This document shows, one piece after another, positions 25,165-34,399 of a stretch of 64,000 nt of DNA. Within the stretch, counting starts at the first letter, position 1; the number at the start of each line of letters is the position of its first letter. This DNA comes from Metabacillus litoralis (lineage in GTDB: Bacteria > Bacillota > Bacilli > Bacillales > Bacillaceae). A program made the position numbers and the translations under genes. The notes beneath the pieces were generated by a model. That model saw only the letters and a program-made list of their open reading frames with translations, did no database searches and was not told the origin of the DNA. The stretch lies in contig NZ_CP033043.1 of assembly GCF_003667825.1 (NCBI RefSeq), positions 2,585,501 to 2,649,500 of the forward strand. Direction: 5' to 3'.

Positions 25165-25197
25165 TTTTTTCACTCCTTTGTTCATTTTATAAAAGAA

Positions 25198-26127
25198 TTA
25201 GTACACTGTTTCTTTAAAGAAAAATCCTGTATCTAAAGGACGGTTTTTCGCCTGTAATTCTTCTATTTCTTCCAATAACGTATCTTTTACCTCTTCATAT
25301 TCAGCATTATTCTCAACACAAAGATCAATTGCTTTTCGGTATTTTTTTGTTACTTCAATAATATATTCAGGAGTTTGAAGAACTCCATCAATCTTAAATG
25401 AATCAACACCTGCATCAATCATTTCTCCGAGCTCATCAATAATACACATATCATTTGGACTCATAATATGTGTGCCATTCACGTCTTCAAAAATCGGATA
25501 CTTATTATCTCGTTCTGGATCAAATAGAAACATTGATTCGTTCTGATCACGTTTTTCTACCTTCAATGCTTTACCTTGGTATTCAAAATAGTTTCCTAAA
25601 AGATTTCGTTTAGATTGGAACATACAAGTCATGCCATGAACTTGTACTTCAATCTCAACTTCTGCATTCTCTTTTATTTCCACAATAGCATCCATACTTA
25701 ATTCTCTTGCAAGTACAGCGCGTTTTGCACCCTTTCTTCCCCAATAATTACATGTATACCAGTTAGTTGCTGTTGTTTCAGTATTCCAATGGAGTTTTAA
25801 CTCTGGAGCTACCTCTTTAGCAGCCATTAGCACAGCTGGATCACCGAAAATAACAGCGTCTGGCTTAATCTCATTTAAAAAGGATAAATATTTTTCAACC
25901 TCTTCTATTGATTCATTATGAAAAACCGCATTCATTGCAACGTACACTTTTTTATTATGTTTATGAGCGATATTAATTGTTTCTCTCACTTGGTCTTGTG
26001 AGAATTCACCTGCAAGTCGAAGACCAAACTTTTGTTCACCAATAACAAATGCATCTGCACCAGCATGAATTAAAGGGAGAATATCGTCTACTTGTTTTGG
26101 TGTTACTAATAATTCTGGTTTAGTCAT
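25198..26127 (-). CDS. trhP1: tRNA hydroxylation protein TrhP1 (peptidase U32 family)
   Basis: Paralogue and partner of TrhP2 in tRNA U34 hydroxylation (B. subtilis YrrN). The 309-aa protein has the U32 features GADAFVIGEQKFGLRLAGE, FGDPAVLMAAKEVAPE and QVHGMTCMFQSKRNLLGNY, with fewer cysteines than TrhP2. The ATG at 26127 follows gaggtgg. Spacing of 22 bp to trmR upstream and 33 bp to trhP2 downstream indicates one operon; trmR acts later in the same wobble-uridine modification pathway. Confidence 0.92.
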   Translation of the reverse strand: MTKPELLVTPKQVDDILPLIHAGADAFVIGEQKFGLRLAGEFSQDQVRETINIAHKHNKKVYVAMNAVFHNESIEEVEKYLSFLNEIKPDAVIFGDPAVLMAAKEVAPELKLHWNTETTATNWYTCNYWGRKGAKRAVLARELSMDAIVEIKENAEVEIEVQVHGMTCMFQSKRNLLGNYFEYQGKALKVEKRDQNESMFLFDPERDNKYPIFEDVNGTHIMSPNDMCIIDELGEMIDAGVDSFKIDGVLQTPEYIIEVTKKYRKAIDLCVENNAEYEEVKDTLLEEIEELQAKNRPLDTGFFFKETVY

Positions 26128-26149
26128 TTTCCAACCACCTCGTTACCTT

Positions 26150-26794
26150 TCATTTTCTTCTAGTTACGGCAATTCCGTCTCCAACTGGAATGAATGTTGT
26201 TTCATAGCCTTCTAACGTAGACAACATTTTGTTATATTCATCTAATTTCCTAACAAGTGTACGTTGTCTTCTTGTGCTCAGTTCTGAACGATCTCTTGCA
26301 ACGGTTCCTTTAAATAGCACATTATCCGTATAAATCATCCCTGTTTTAGACAGCATTGGTTCATATAAATCATAAAACTTCTTATATTTAGCTTTTGTAG
26401 CATCTATAAACATAGCATCAAATGGACCATGTTTCTCTATCTCATCAGCTAGTGTTAAGGCATCTCCAAGATAGGTGATAATCCTATTCTCTAGTCCAAG
26501 TTGTTTAATATTTTGTTGAGCTACTTCAAAGCGTTCTTCATCCATTTCAACACTAATAATCTGTGTTTGTGGCAATTGTAGTGCCATACGAATAGCTGAA
26601 TAACCGATAGCCGTTCCAATTTCAAAAATTTTCGTTGGCTTTTGCATAGATAAAAGCAACAAAAGTACTTCTATACCTATCTTCTCCATTATCGGTACTT
26701 CATGCTCTTGTGCATACTGTTCTATTTCTTTAACAAATTGTGGACTTTCAGGAATTAAGTTCTCCACATACATGATCACGTCATTAGGTAACAT
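26150..26794 (-). CDS. trmR: tRNA 5-hydroxyuridine methyltransferase TrmR
   Basis: SAM-dependent O-methyltransferase (B. subtilis YrrM) that converts 5-hydroxyuridine to 5-methoxyuridine at tRNA position 34. The 214-aa protein is of the methyltransferase-3 type, with IFEIGTAIGYSAIRMA (motif I, about 55-70), ISVEMDEERFEVA, the metal-binding MFIDATKAKYKKF block, and IYTDNVLFKGTV. The ATG at 26794 follows aggaggg. It stands first in front of trhP1 and trhP2, so substrate makers and methylase are co-encoded. Confidence 0.92.
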   Translation of the reverse strand: MLPNDVIMYVENLIPESPQFVKEIEQYAQEHEVPIMEKIGIEVLLLLLSMQKPTKIFEIGTAIGYSAIRMALQLPQTQIISVEMDEERFEVAQQNIKQLGLENRIITYLGDALTLADEIEKHGPFDAMFIDATKAKYKKFYDLYEPMLSKTGMIYTDNVLFKGTVARDRSELSTRRQRTLVRKLDEYNKMLSTLEGYETTFIPVGDGIAVTRRK

Positions 26795-26989
26795 GTTGCC
26801 CTCCTGCAGATTTAAAGCGCCAATTGAAAACTTGAGGAAGATCGACTTATACCTGCAAGAGTCATATAGCGCTAATATAAACTAAGATGATATCAAATCA
26901 CGAAAAGAAGAGCCCCATACATGAGAACTCTTGTTTTAGCATTTATTAAAATTTTGGTTTCAATTAACAACTCGATATATTTTACCACA

Positions 26990-27034
26990 ATAAGAAAGGG
27001 AAAGCGAATAGTTAATTCACGATCCCTTTCTTTT
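26990..27034 (-). terminator. Possible terminator after mltG
   Basis: AAGAAAGGG (26992-27000) can pair with CCCTTTCTT (27024-27032) across a 23-nt loop. The tail TATTGTGG is T-poor. A second short hairpin (AAGAG/CTCTT, about 26909-26933) lies further downstream. The rest of the 243-bp gap to trmR shows nothing else clear. Confidence 0.4.
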
Positions 27035-27037
27035 CCT

Positions 27038-28162
27038 CTATTGATTTGTAATGTGCTTATTTTTTTCTTTGTTATGCTCATCTAGACTCTTAGTAAAAAT
27101 GACGTCTCCTTGCTTTGTAGCAAGAAAGTATAAGAAGTCTGTTTCTTCCGGGTTAAGCGCAGCGATAAATGAAACTTCTCCGGCATTTGCAATCGGTCCC
27201 GGAGGTAATCCACGATTTTGGTAGGTGTTATAAGGTGAATCCACCTCTAAGTCGGCATATAATACACGATCTTTATGTTCTCCTAATGCATATAACACCG
27301 TCGGATCTGTTTGCAATGGCATTTTTATTTCCATTCGATTATAAAATACACTTGATATTTTTTCACGATCAGCTTTTTCTGTTGCCTCTTCTTCAATTAA
27401 TGAAGCCATTGTAACTAATCTGTGCACAGTCATATTTTTTTCCTGTAATTGCGGAATATACTTTGCTACAACTTCACTCATTTTTTGTACCATTGGTTCC
27501 AGAACTTCTTCTAATGTTGGTTTTTCTGTATAGTATGGGTAAGTTGCAGGAAATAAATATCCTTCCAAAGCATACTTAATATTCTCTTGATAAATATCAT
27601 CTGTTAATAAGTCTGGATATTTTGCCTTCATTGAATCAATAAAAGTCTTGTCCGTTAGAGTGGATAAAACCTCTTTTTCTGTATAAGGTGTATTGTTTGC
27701 AATAATAGAGGCAATCTCTGTAAGTTGTCTTCCTTCGGGTATGGTAATTTGAAAAACAGCCTCATCCATGACTTTCCCTTTTTTTAGTGTTGAAATAATA
27801 TCTGTAATTGTCATTGATTTTGATAGCTGATAGTCACCAGCCTGAAAACCTGATTCATTTTTGAATTTTATATAATATTTAAAGACTCGATCATCTTTAA
27901 TAATGCCGCTCTCTTCTAATATTTTTGAAATACTAGAAACAGATGATCCAATCGGTATAGTGACATCAATTGCTGTTTGATCGTTAGGATCTATCGGCTG
28001 TAACGAAGACTTAATATATAGATATCCGCCACCGATTACCCCTGAAAAAACAATTAGAAGAACGATGAATACTGTTAAAACAATCTTTCTTACAACCTTC
28101 GCTTCACTTTGTTTTTCCAGTAACTTTTCGCGGAATGTATCTTTTTTCGAATCATCAGACAT
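27038..28162 (-). CDS. mltG: Endolytic transglycosylase MltG
   Basis: Membrane-anchored lytic transglycosylase thought to end nascent glycan strands. The 374-aa protein has a cytoplasmic N-terminus, a transmembrane helix (about 25-48), a LysM-like region, and the YceG catalytic domain with LEGYLFPATY (200-209) and the catalytic Glu257 in MASLIEEEA, followed by FYNRM and LQTDPTVLYALG. The ATG at 28162 follows agaggggg; the longer frame from 28246 lacks an SD. It has its own promoter, downstream of the yrzB terminator. Confidence 0.95.
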   Translation of the reverse strand: MSDDSKKDTFREKLLEKQSEAKVVRKIVLTVFIVLLIVFSGVIGGGYLYIKSSLQPIDPNDQTAIDVTIPIGSSVSSISKILEESGIIKDDRVFKYYIKFKNESGFQAGDYQLSKSMTITDIISTLKKGKVMDEAVFQITIPEGRQLTEIASIIANNTPYTEKEVLSTLTDKTFIDSMKAKYPDLLTDDIYQENIKYALEGYLFPATYPYYTEKPTLEEVLEPMVQKMSEVVAKYIPQLQEKNMTVHRLVTMASLIEEEATEKADREKISSVFYNRMEIKMPLQTDPTVLYALGEHKDRVLYADLEVDSPYNTYQNRGLPPGPIANAGEVSFIAALNPEETDFLYFLATKQGDVIFTKSLDEHNKEKNKHITNQ

Positions 28163-28190
28163 GTTGTATCCCCCTCTCATCCCAATTATT

Positions 28191-28219
28191 ATACTACAAT
28201 GTTCATGATGTTTCGGCAA
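28191..28219 (-). promoter_or_regulatory. Sigma-A promoter of mltG
   Basis: Minus strand: -35 TTGCCG (28214-28219), a 17-bp spacer, and -10 TAGTAT (28191-28196). It lies 28 bp before the mltG start codon. Confidence 0.6.
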
Positions 28220-28267
28220 TTTTTTTAAGACAAGGAGAAAATTCATAGTATTAGCACAATGATCCGA

Positions 28268-28316
28268 AAAAAAAACAAAGAAAAAGGGACAAAAGAATGA
28301 TTTCTTTTGTCCCTAA
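28268..28316 (-). terminator. Terminator of the alaS-yrzL-ruvX-yrzB operon
   Basis: AGGGACAAAAGA (28285-28296) pairs with TCTTTTGTCCCT (28303-28314). The minus strand continues TTTTTCTTTGTTTTTTTTT. Confidence 0.9.
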
Positions 28317-28320
28317 CATT

Positions 28321-28608
28321 TTATTCTTCCTCTTCTTCATCCAGAAACGTATTTAACATTTCTTCAATTAAGTCCCACTCTTCGTCAGTTTCGATTGGTT
28401 CTAGATCACCATCTTCTCCATCAGCATGGGGATTAAAGCTTGATGCATGAATTTCAATCTCTTCGCTGTCATCTTCATCAGCGCCTACTGGATAATAAAG
28501 TACATAAGATTTTTTGAATTCTTCTGATTCAAACGTAAATAATACCTCGCAAAGCTGTTCATTTCCATTTTCATCAATTACTGTAATTTGTTTTTCACCG
28601 TGATCCAT
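28321..28608 (-). CDS. yrzB: YrzB family protein (DUF1292)
   Basis: Small, very acidic protein (95 aa) of the DUF1292 family. Conserved features are [19 protein letters not shown] (shown in two halves, ITVIDENG and CEVLFTFE), a YVLYYPVG strand, and an acidic C-terminus ([18 protein letters not shown]). The ATG at 28608 follows tgaggtg. It is the last gene of the unit with ruvX and yrzL, a grouping conserved across Bacilli. Its function is unknown. Confidence 0.9.
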   Translation of the reverse strand: MDHGEKQITVIDENGNEQLCEVLFTFESEEFKKSYVLYYPVGADEDDSEEIEIHASSFNPHADGEDGDLEPIETDEEWDLIEEMLNTFLDEEEEE

Positions 28609-28632
28609 TTTTTCACCTCATAGTATATTTTG

Positions 28633-29049
28633 TTAATTTAGACTATCTAAGTAGCCTTGTAAAATCATAACAGCAGCCATTTTATCAATGACTTGTTTCC
28701 TTTTCTTACGACTAACGTCAGCAGAAATGAGCATTCTTTCAGCAGCCATTGTTGTTAAGCGTTCATCCCAGAGTACGACAGGGAGACCAAATTTCTTTGT
28801 CAAAATATCAGCAAATCGCTGACTTGCTTCAGCTCTTGGTCCTATTGTCCCATTCATATTTTTGGGCATTCCTAGAACAATCTTTTCTACATTATGCTGC
28901 TCAATGATTTCAGCAAGTCGTCCTAATTTATAGTCTCGACTTTCCTCATTTATTTTAATCGTCTCAATTCCCTGGGCTGTCCACCCTAGCTCATCACTCA
29001 CAGCAACTCCAAGTGTTTTTGAGCCTAAATCTAATCCTAAAATTCGCAT
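28633..29049 (-). CDS. ruvX: Holliday junction resolvase-like RuvX/YqgF (YrrK)
   Basis: RNase H-fold nuclease family associated with Holliday junction resolution and pre-16S rRNA processing. The 138-aa protein has the first acidic site in [19 protein letters not shown], cut here as [11 protein letters not shown] (Asp6), then the conserved [32 protein letters not shown] and [13 protein letters not shown]. The ATG at 29049 follows gagagg, immediately after the yrzL stop. It belongs to the alaS-yrzL-ruvX-yrzB group. Confidence 0.95.
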   Translation of the reverse strand: MRILGLDLGSKTLGVAVSDELGWTAQGIETIKINEESRDYKLGRLAEIIEQHNVEKIVLGMPKNMNGTIGPRAEASQRFADILTKKFGLPVVLWDERLTTMAAERMLISADVSRKKRKQVIDKMAAVMILQGYLDSLN

Positions 29050-29050
29050 A

Positions 29051-29317
29051 TTATGCCTCTCGGTTTTTTTGTAAGTAAGATTTTACTAGCTCCTCAATTA
29101 ATTCATCTCGCTCAAGTTTGCGAATTAAATTCCGTGCGTCGCGATGACGGGGAATATAGGCAGGATCACCCGAAAGTAAATATCCAACAATTTGATTAAT
29201 TGGATTATAGCCTTTTTCTTGTAACGCATCGTATACAGTATAAAGAACTTCATTTACATTGGTTTCGACCGTTTCATCAGAAAAATTAAATTTCATTGTT
29301 TTATCAAATGAACTCAC
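29051..29317 (-). CDS. yrzL: IreB family regulatory phosphoprotein (YrzL)
   Basis: The 88-aa protein of the DUF965/IreB family. In Enterococcus the homologue is a target of the Ser/Thr kinase IreK that tunes cephalosporin resistance; the role in Bacillus is less clear. The start [12 protein letters not shown] and the conserved [20 protein letters not shown] are present, including the N-terminal Thr region phosphorylated in IreB. I chose GTG 29317, which has gaggt at 7 nt and matches B. subtilis YrzL; a GTG three codons upstream is less well placed. Confidence 0.93.
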   Translation of the reverse strand: MSSFDKTMKFNFSDETVETNVNEVLYTVYDALQEKGYNPINQIVGYLLSGDPAYIPRHRDARNLIRKLERDELIEELVKSYLQKNREA

Positions 29318-29395
29318 CGTTCGCACCTCTTTCTCAGATTCATAATCGGAATCTGCTTGTCCAATCTTACCTACATTTTACACTACTTTTCGTAA

Positions 29396-32035
29396 TTATA
29401 AAACGGAATCAACCCATTCATCGACAAGTTTTAGCGCTTCTTCCAATTTTTCTGGTTGTTTTGCACCTGCTTGTGCCATGTCAGGGCGTCCGCCGCCTTT
29501 TCCACCACAACGTTCCGCTACTTCTTTAATTAATTTACCAGCATGATATCCTTTATCAACTAAATCCTTTGTAACACCAGCAATCAGGTTTACTTTTCCA
29601 TCTTCAGCCGCTCCGAGAACTACAATAGCTGATTGGAGCTTATTTTTCAAGTCATCCATCATGCCACGCAGGCTGTTCATGTCTTTTGCATTAACTTTTG
29701 CAGCTAGTACCGTTACTCCATTTATCGTTTTAGCTTGATCAACGATGCTACCAGCTTCTAAATTTCCGAGCTTAGTTGTTAATGATTCATTTTCGCGTTG
29801 AAGTGCACGGTAATCTTGTAATAAACCGCTGATTCTTGAAACAATTTCTTTTGGATTTGCTTTTAATAACTCAGCAGCCTCTTTTAATTTTTCATATTGC
29901 TCATTCATATATTGATATGCTGCTTTTCCTGTAACAGCTTCAATACGTCTAGTTCCAGCGCCGATACCTGTTTCTGTTACAATTTTGAATAGACCAATTG
30001 AAGATGTATTATCGACATGACATCCTCCACATAGCTCTAAGCTGTAGTCTCCAACTTGAACAACACGAACAATTTCCCCGTACTTCTCACCAAATAGTGC
30101 CATTGCTCCCATTTCTTTGGCTTCATTTAAAGATTTAAAGTCAATATTTACATCAATACTTTTCCAGATTTGCTCATTTACAATCTGTTCAATTCGTGAC
30201 AGCTCTTCTTGGCTCACTTGCCCAAAATGTGAGAAGTCAAATCGAAGACGATCAACTGTTACTAACGAACCTGCCTGATTTACATGAGTACCAAGCACAT
30301 CTTTAAGTGCTTGATGTAATAAATGTGTTGCTGTGTGATTTTTTACAATACCAGTACGATTTTCTTCAGCTACTGAGGCTGTTAATGTATCCCCAGTTTG
30401 AAGGGTACCACTTTCTACAATAACATTATGAAGGTTCTGGCCGTTAGGAGCTTTTTGAACATCTTTCACTTTGATCATTGCTTTATCACTAGTAAGCGTT
30501 CCTTCATCAGCAATTTGTCCGCCACTTTCAGCATAAAATGGTGTTTTATTAAGGATTACTTGGACTTCTTCACCTTCGTGTGCTTCTTGAACAACTTCAC
30601 CGTTTTTCACAATTACAACAGCTTCTGAATTGTTTACAGTTAGCTGATTGTATCCAACAAATTCACTTTCCGTTTTAATTTCCCCAAGCATGCCACCTTG
30701 AACCTGCATAGAATCAACCTTTTGCATAGCTGCACGAGCTCGTTCACGTTGTCTACCCATTTCTTCTTCAAAGCCAGCATGATCAACTTTCATGCCTTCT
30801 TCTTCAGCATATTCCTCAGTTAACTCAACAGGGAATCCATACGTATCATATAGACGGAATACATCCTCTCCTGGAATTTCATTATTTCCTTTTTCTTTTT
30901 GCGTTTTGATTACTTCACTAAGGATGGCTAGCCCTTCATTTAATGTTTCATGGAAACGCTCTTCTTCATTTTTAATCACTTTTTGAATGAATTCAGTCTT
31001 TGTTTTGACTTCTGGATAAAAATCAACCATAATTTCAGCAACAACTGGAACAAGCTCATACATGAATGGACGGTTTATATTAATTTGCTTTGCATAGCGT
31101 ACCGCTCTTCTTAACAGGCGTCGCAATACATATCCACGACCTTCATTAGAAGGGAGAGCCCCATCACTTATCGCAAAGCTTACTGTTCGAACATGGTCGG
31201 CAATAACTTTAAATGACACATCTTTTTCTTTATCTTTACGGTATTCTTCACCTGAAATTTGCTCAGTTGCTTTAATAATTGGAATGAATAAATCTGTATC
31301 AAAATTTGTTTGTACATTTTGAATGACAGAGACCATACGCTCAAGTCCCATTCCTGTATCAATGTTTTTCTTAGGAAGTGGTGTATATGTACCATCAGGA
31401 TTGTGGTTAAATTGTGAGAATACCAAGTTCCATACCTCAAGATAACGTTCATTTTCTCCACCAGGATATAACTCAGGATCTTCAGGGTCATTTCCGTATT
31501 CTTCACCACGATCATAGAAGATCTCGGTATTTGGTCCACTAGGTCCTTCACCAATATCCCAGAAGTTCCCCTCTAAACGAATAATTCTCTCTTCAGGAAT
31601 ACCAATTTTATCTTTCCAAATATCGAATGCTTCGTTGTCCTCAGGATGAATCGTTACTGATAATTTTTCAGGATCAAACCCAATCCAGTTTTCGTCTGTT
31701 AAGAATTCCCATGCCCATTCGATTGATTCTACCTTAAAGTAATCGCCAATTGAGAAATTACCAAGCATCTCAAAAAATGTATGATGTCTAGCAGTTTTTC
31801 CTACGTTTTCAATATCATTCGTTCGAATTGATTTTTGTGCATTACAAATTCTCGGATTTGCTGGAATCACACGACCATCGAAATATTTTTTTAATGTGGC
31901 AACCCCACTGTTAATCCAAAGTAATGTTGGATCTTCATGCGGAACTAGAGATGCACTAGGTTCAACAGTATGACCTTTCTCCTTAAAGAAGTCTAAAAAC
32001 ATTTGACGTACTTCTGCAGATTGTAAGTGTTTCAT
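29396..32035 (-). CDS. alaS: Alanyl-tRNA synthetase
   Basis: Charges tRNA-Ala. At 879 aa the protein is full length, with the class II catalytic domain (about 1-240; [31 protein letters not shown]), the tRNA-recognition domain, the editing domain with HTATHLLHQ and CGGCHVDN zinc ligands (about 565-670), and the C-Ala domain with [11 protein letters not shown] near the end. The ATG at 32035 follows taaggagg. It is preceded by an Ala-type T-box leader, so expression should rise when tRNA-Ala is uncharged. Confidence 0.98.
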   Translation of the reverse strand: MKHLQSAEVRQMFLDFFKEKGHTVEPSASLVPHEDPTLLWINSGVATLKKYFDGRVIPANPRICNAQKSIRTNDIENVGKTARHHTFFEMLGNFSIGDYFKVESIEWAWEFLTDENWIGFDPEKLSVTIHPEDNEAFDIWKDKIGIPEERIIRLEGNFWDIGEGPSGPNTEIFYDRGEEYGNDPEDPELYPGGENERYLEVWNLVFSQFNHNPDGTYTPLPKKNIDTGMGLERMVSVIQNVQTNFDTDLFIPIIKATEQISGEEYRKDKEKDVSFKVIADHVRTVSFAISDGALPSNEGRGYVLRRLLRRAVRYAKQININRPFMYELVPVVAEIMVDFYPEVKTKTEFIQKVIKNEEERFHETLNEGLAILSEVIKTQKEKGNNEIPGEDVFRLYDTYGFPVELTEEYAEEEGMKVDHAGFEEEMGRQRERARAAMQKVDSMQVQGGMLGEIKTESEFVGYNQLTVNNSEAVVIVKNGEVVQEAHEGEEVQVILNKTPFYAESGGQIADEGTLTSDKAMIKVKDVQKAPNGQNLHNVIVESGTLQTGDTLTASVAEENRTGIVKNHTATHLLHQALKDVLGTHVNQAGSLVTVDRLRFDFSHFGQVSQEELSRIEQIVNEQIWKSIDVNIDFKSLNEAKEMGAMALFGEKYGEIVRVVQVGDYSLELCGGCHVDNTSSIGLFKIVTETGIGAGTRRIEAVTGKAAYQYMNEQYEKLKEAAELLKANPKEIVSRISGLLQDYRALQRENESLTTKLGNLEAGSIVDQAKTINGVTVLAAKVNAKDMNSLRGMMDDLKNKLQSAIVVLGAAEDGKVNLIAGVTKDLVDKGYHAGKLIKEVAERCGGKGGGRPDMAQAGAKQPEKLEEALKLVDEWVDSVL

Positions 32036-32085
32036 ATGTATCCTCCTTAAAATTAGGTGTTATTTTAGAATTTTCTTAACACAAA

Positions 32086-32320
32086 AAACTCTCGTCTCTG
32101 TGTAAAGAATTACCTCTTTGCACAGGGACGAGAGTTAGCTCGCGGTACCACCCTGATTATGGACCAAAAGTCCATCACTTTAAAAACCGTAACGTGGTTT
32201 TGACGGCAGGTTTTTCTGCACTTAGGAATAGCTTTCAGCTGTCCTTACTCTAGAATTTCTTTCAGCCAGGGAAATTCCTCTCTTTAAAGCGGTCACAACG
32301 TACTTTTTTCCTTCATTGTT
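32086..32320 (-). ncRNA. T-box leader of alaS
   Basis: The conserved T-box sequence GGTGGTACCGCGAG (minus strand, 32140-32153) sits before the terminator stem formed by 32087-32107 and 32117-32137, which ends in TTTTTT. A long stem I region lies further 5'. The likely specifier is GCT (complement of 32230-32232), in the GAAAGCTATTC context of a specifier loop. This agrees with the alanine gene downstream. The boundaries are approximate. Confidence 0.9.
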
Positions 32321-32368
32321 TTTTCATTATTGTACTATCGAGAATTATAGACAAGCCTTATTCAAATG

Positions 32369-33430
32369 TCAATGTTGTCGTCTAAATTGTGCCAGGTGAA
32401 CAATAACAACCCTTAAAATGACTACAATAGGAACAGCGAGCATTAATCCTACAACACCCGCTATTTCTCCACCAGCCAATAAGGCTAACATAATGACGAT
32501 TGGATGCATATGGAGGCTTTTCCCAACTATTAAGGGCCCTAGAATATTTCCTTCTATAAATTGCAGCCCAAAAATGATGATCACTACTATAATGACTGTT
32601 TTTGTTGACATTGTAGCAGCAATAATTAAGGCTGGTACCGCTCCAATCACTGGTCCAAAATAAGGGATGATATTTGTTACACCAATTAATAAGCCAAGTA
32701 TTAATGGATATTTCACATGAAAAAACCAAAGAGATAAAAATGCAACTGTTCCAATGATCAAACAAACAAACAGCTGGCCACGAATATAGCTTCCTAATGA
32801 ATGATCTATATCTTTTAGAAATTGAATCGCTTCATTTCTCCATCTTCGCGGGGTAAGATACCAACCAGCTTTTTTAATTTGATCATAATCTTTCAACATA
32901 TAAAAAACTAAAAACGGGATAATCGCAAGAAGAAGCACATAATCAAATAAGCTCCTTAAGCTATTGATCACTCTTTCGATTGTTAATGCTAACCACTCTT
33001 CTGTCTGCTCAAACATCCGTTCAATTCGATCATGTATTCCATCTGGCCAACGGTCTGTTTGATCATGAATAGAATCAATCCATCTGTTGTAAGTTGCTGA
33101 GAACTGTGGGAAGTTTTCAGATAAATCTCGTAATTGATTAACCAATACAGGTACACCTTTATAAAAACCGTATCCTAGCAAACCAAAAAATAATAAATAA
33201 ATGATTAATATTGAAATGGGTCTCGGCATTCCAGTTCGATGTAGCTTTTCTATGACCGGATGCAGTAAATATGTTATAAATGCACTAATAAGAAAAGGGA
33301 TAAAAATAGCTTTAAACATTAGAAAAAACGGAGCCCAAATAGAATATAGCTTAAAAAACACAAATACTGTTAACAAGCCTAATAATAAAATGGTAATCCG
33401 CAACAACCATTTTATTTGATTGTCTCTCAT
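32369..33430 (-). CDS. yrrI: AI-2E family transporter-like membrane protein (YrrI)
   Basis: The 353-aa polytopic protein of the AI-2E/PerM family has about eight membrane segments: two to three near the N-terminus, a periplasmic-type amphipathic region (about 95-160), and a C-terminal bundle with GLLIGVTNIIPYFGPVIGAV, cut here as GVTNIIPYFGPVIGA, the family hallmark. Substrates in this family vary and are mostly unknown. I chose ATG 33430, with agggggag 5 nt upstream; a GTG two codons earlier is possible. Confidence 0.9.
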   Translation of the reverse strand: MRDNQIKWLLRITILLLGLLTVFVFFKLYSIWAPFFLMFKAIFIPFLISAFITYLLHPVIEKLHRTGMPRPISILIIYLLFFGLLGYGFYKGVPVLVNQLRDLSENFPQFSATYNRWIDSIHDQTDRWPDGIHDRIERMFEQTEEWLALTIERVINSLRSLFDYVLLLAIIPFLVFYMLKDYDQIKKAGWYLTPRRWRNEAIQFLKDIDHSLGSYIRGQLFVCLIIGTVAFLSLWFFHVKYPLILGLLIGVTNIIPYFGPVIGAVPALIIAATMSTKTVIIVVIIIFGLQFIEGNILGPLIVGKSLHMHPIVIMLALLAGGEIAGVVGLMLAVPIVVILRVVIVHLAQFRRQH

Positions 33431-33504
33431 AGTCACTCCCCCTCTTTCTTATTTATTGTGGAGGGTGATTACGTTTTTTATGTACAAGGTTCATGTAATC
33501 TTTA

Positions 33505-33540
33505 AGAAAAGAGGAGCTGACGAATTCGCCAGCTCCTTAC
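33505..33540 (-). terminator. Terminator after the YrzQ-type gene
   Basis: AGGAGCTG (33512-33519) can pair with CAGCTCCT (33530-33537) around GACGAATTCGC-type sequence. The minus strand continues CTTTTCTTAAAG. Confidence 0.7.
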
Positions 33541-33542
33541 AA

Positions 33543-33674
33543 TTAAAACATTTTCATAACACGTTTTCTCATTTTCTTCATAGAACGATTATTCATCATG
33601 TTTGTATTACGTGATAAATGATATGCTGCTGCCCCTACACCCATAGTTATTAATGAGGTTAAAGTTCGATTCAA
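33543..33674 (-). CDS. YrzQ-type microprotein (DUF3918)
   Basis: The 43-aa basic protein reads from TTG 33674: MNRTLTSLITMGVGAAAYHL, then a Met- and Asn-rich stretch, and the basic end MKKMRKRVMKMF. A hydrophobic N-terminal half with a highly basic tail fits the DUF3918/YrzQ type. The SD aaaggggag is about 8 nt upstream. It lies just downstream of the small zinc-ribbon ORF and before a terminator. Its function is unknown. Confidence 0.7.
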   Translation of the reverse strand: MNRTLTSLITMGVGAAAYHLSRNTNMMNNRSMKKMRKRVMKMF

Positions 33675-33688
33675 GACCAATCTCCCCT

Positions 33689-33880
33689 TTACATGCTTAT
33701 TGATCGTTCATCCTCAGAAAATAAATCATCAAGTGAGCTAAGTGTCCCATCTTCCTCAACTTGATGTGTTAATATTTTTCCTTTTGAAACAGATAGTTCA
33801 ATAAAGCAACTCCAGCAGTAATATTGGTTTACACCGATCTTTCCAAGGTCTTTACTTCTACAATTCGGACATGAAAACAA
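33689..33880 (-). CDS. Small zinc-ribbon protein (YrzR-like)
   Basis: The 63-aa protein begins MFSCPNCRSKDLGKIGVNQY and has CPNC (4-7) and CWSC (22-25), a four-cysteine zinc ribbon. An acidic C-terminal tail (LSSLDDLFSEDERS) follows. I chose TTG 33880, which has gaggtg 8 nt upstream; the longer frame from 33988 would overlap yrrD by 92 bp and has no SD. It resembles the small ORF that follows yrrD in B. subtilis (YrzR, from memory). Its function is unknown. Confidence 0.7.
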   Translation of the reverse strand: MFSCPNCRSKDLGKIGVNQYYCWSCFIELSVSKGKILTHQVEEDGTLSSLDDLFSEDERSISM

Positions 33881-33896
33881 TCTAAGCACACCTCTT

Positions 33897-34379
33897 TTAA
33901 TAAAGTTCAATGACGATCGCATCTTTGCCAATCGATAGTGGTTCACCGGAAGCCTTAACCACCTTTTTACCTTCAGCGATGTCAGCAAAAAATCCGTCCG
34001 TCAGTTCGTATGCCTCAATTGTGTCCATTTTTTCTGAAAAATATACGTCTTCTAATAATCCAAGCTTTTCCCCTTCTTTGGTGAGAACTGCTTTATTACA
34101 AAGATCATCATAAGTGTTATACGTATATTGTTTTTTCATTTCATGTATTGATAGAAGCTTGTCTCTTTCTTCAACCATAACGCCGTTGTCTCCTACTGCA
34201 TAAATTGAATCAAGAGGAACAAAGCGATCACGCTGAAAAAGGCCCTTGCCGTCCATCATAAGTCCGAGTATAAATCCCTTGGAAGATAAGCAAACATTCG
34301 TTACATGACCAAGAAGGTCCGCACTACTGCTACAATATACTGGAAGTCCCTTTAGCTTCGAAAATGTCCGCAAAGTCAT
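33897..34379 (-). CDS. yrrD: YrrD, PRC-barrel domain protein
   Basis: The 160-aa soluble protein contains two PRC-barrel-like beta domains: residues about 1-75 (KLKGLPVYCSSSADLLGHV, RFVPLDSIYAVG) and about 90-160 (KAVLTKEGEKLGLLEDVYF, DGFFADIAEGKK). PRC barrels occur in RimM and photosynthetic reaction-centre H subunits and usually mediate protein or RNA contacts. The SD aaggtgg is only 2 nt from ATG 34379 but 8 nt from an in-frame TTG two codons later, so the TTG may be the real start. It lies downstream of recD2. Confidence 0.85.
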   Translation of the reverse strand: MTLRTFSKLKGLPVYCSSSADLLGHVTNVCLSSKGFILGLMMDGKGLFQRDRFVPLDSIYAVGDNGVMVEERDKLLSIHEMKKQYTYNTYDDLCNKAVLTKEGEKLGLLEDVYFSEKMDTIEAYELTDGFFADIAEGKKVVKASGEPLSIGKDAIVIELY

Positions 34380-34399
34380 CTCCACCTTTCCGAACATTT

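Noticed and set aside
32382..32765. 127-codon minus-strand ORF inside yrrI
   Set aside because: Alternative frame of a clear membrane protein gene; Trp/Cys/Asn-rich shadow composition.
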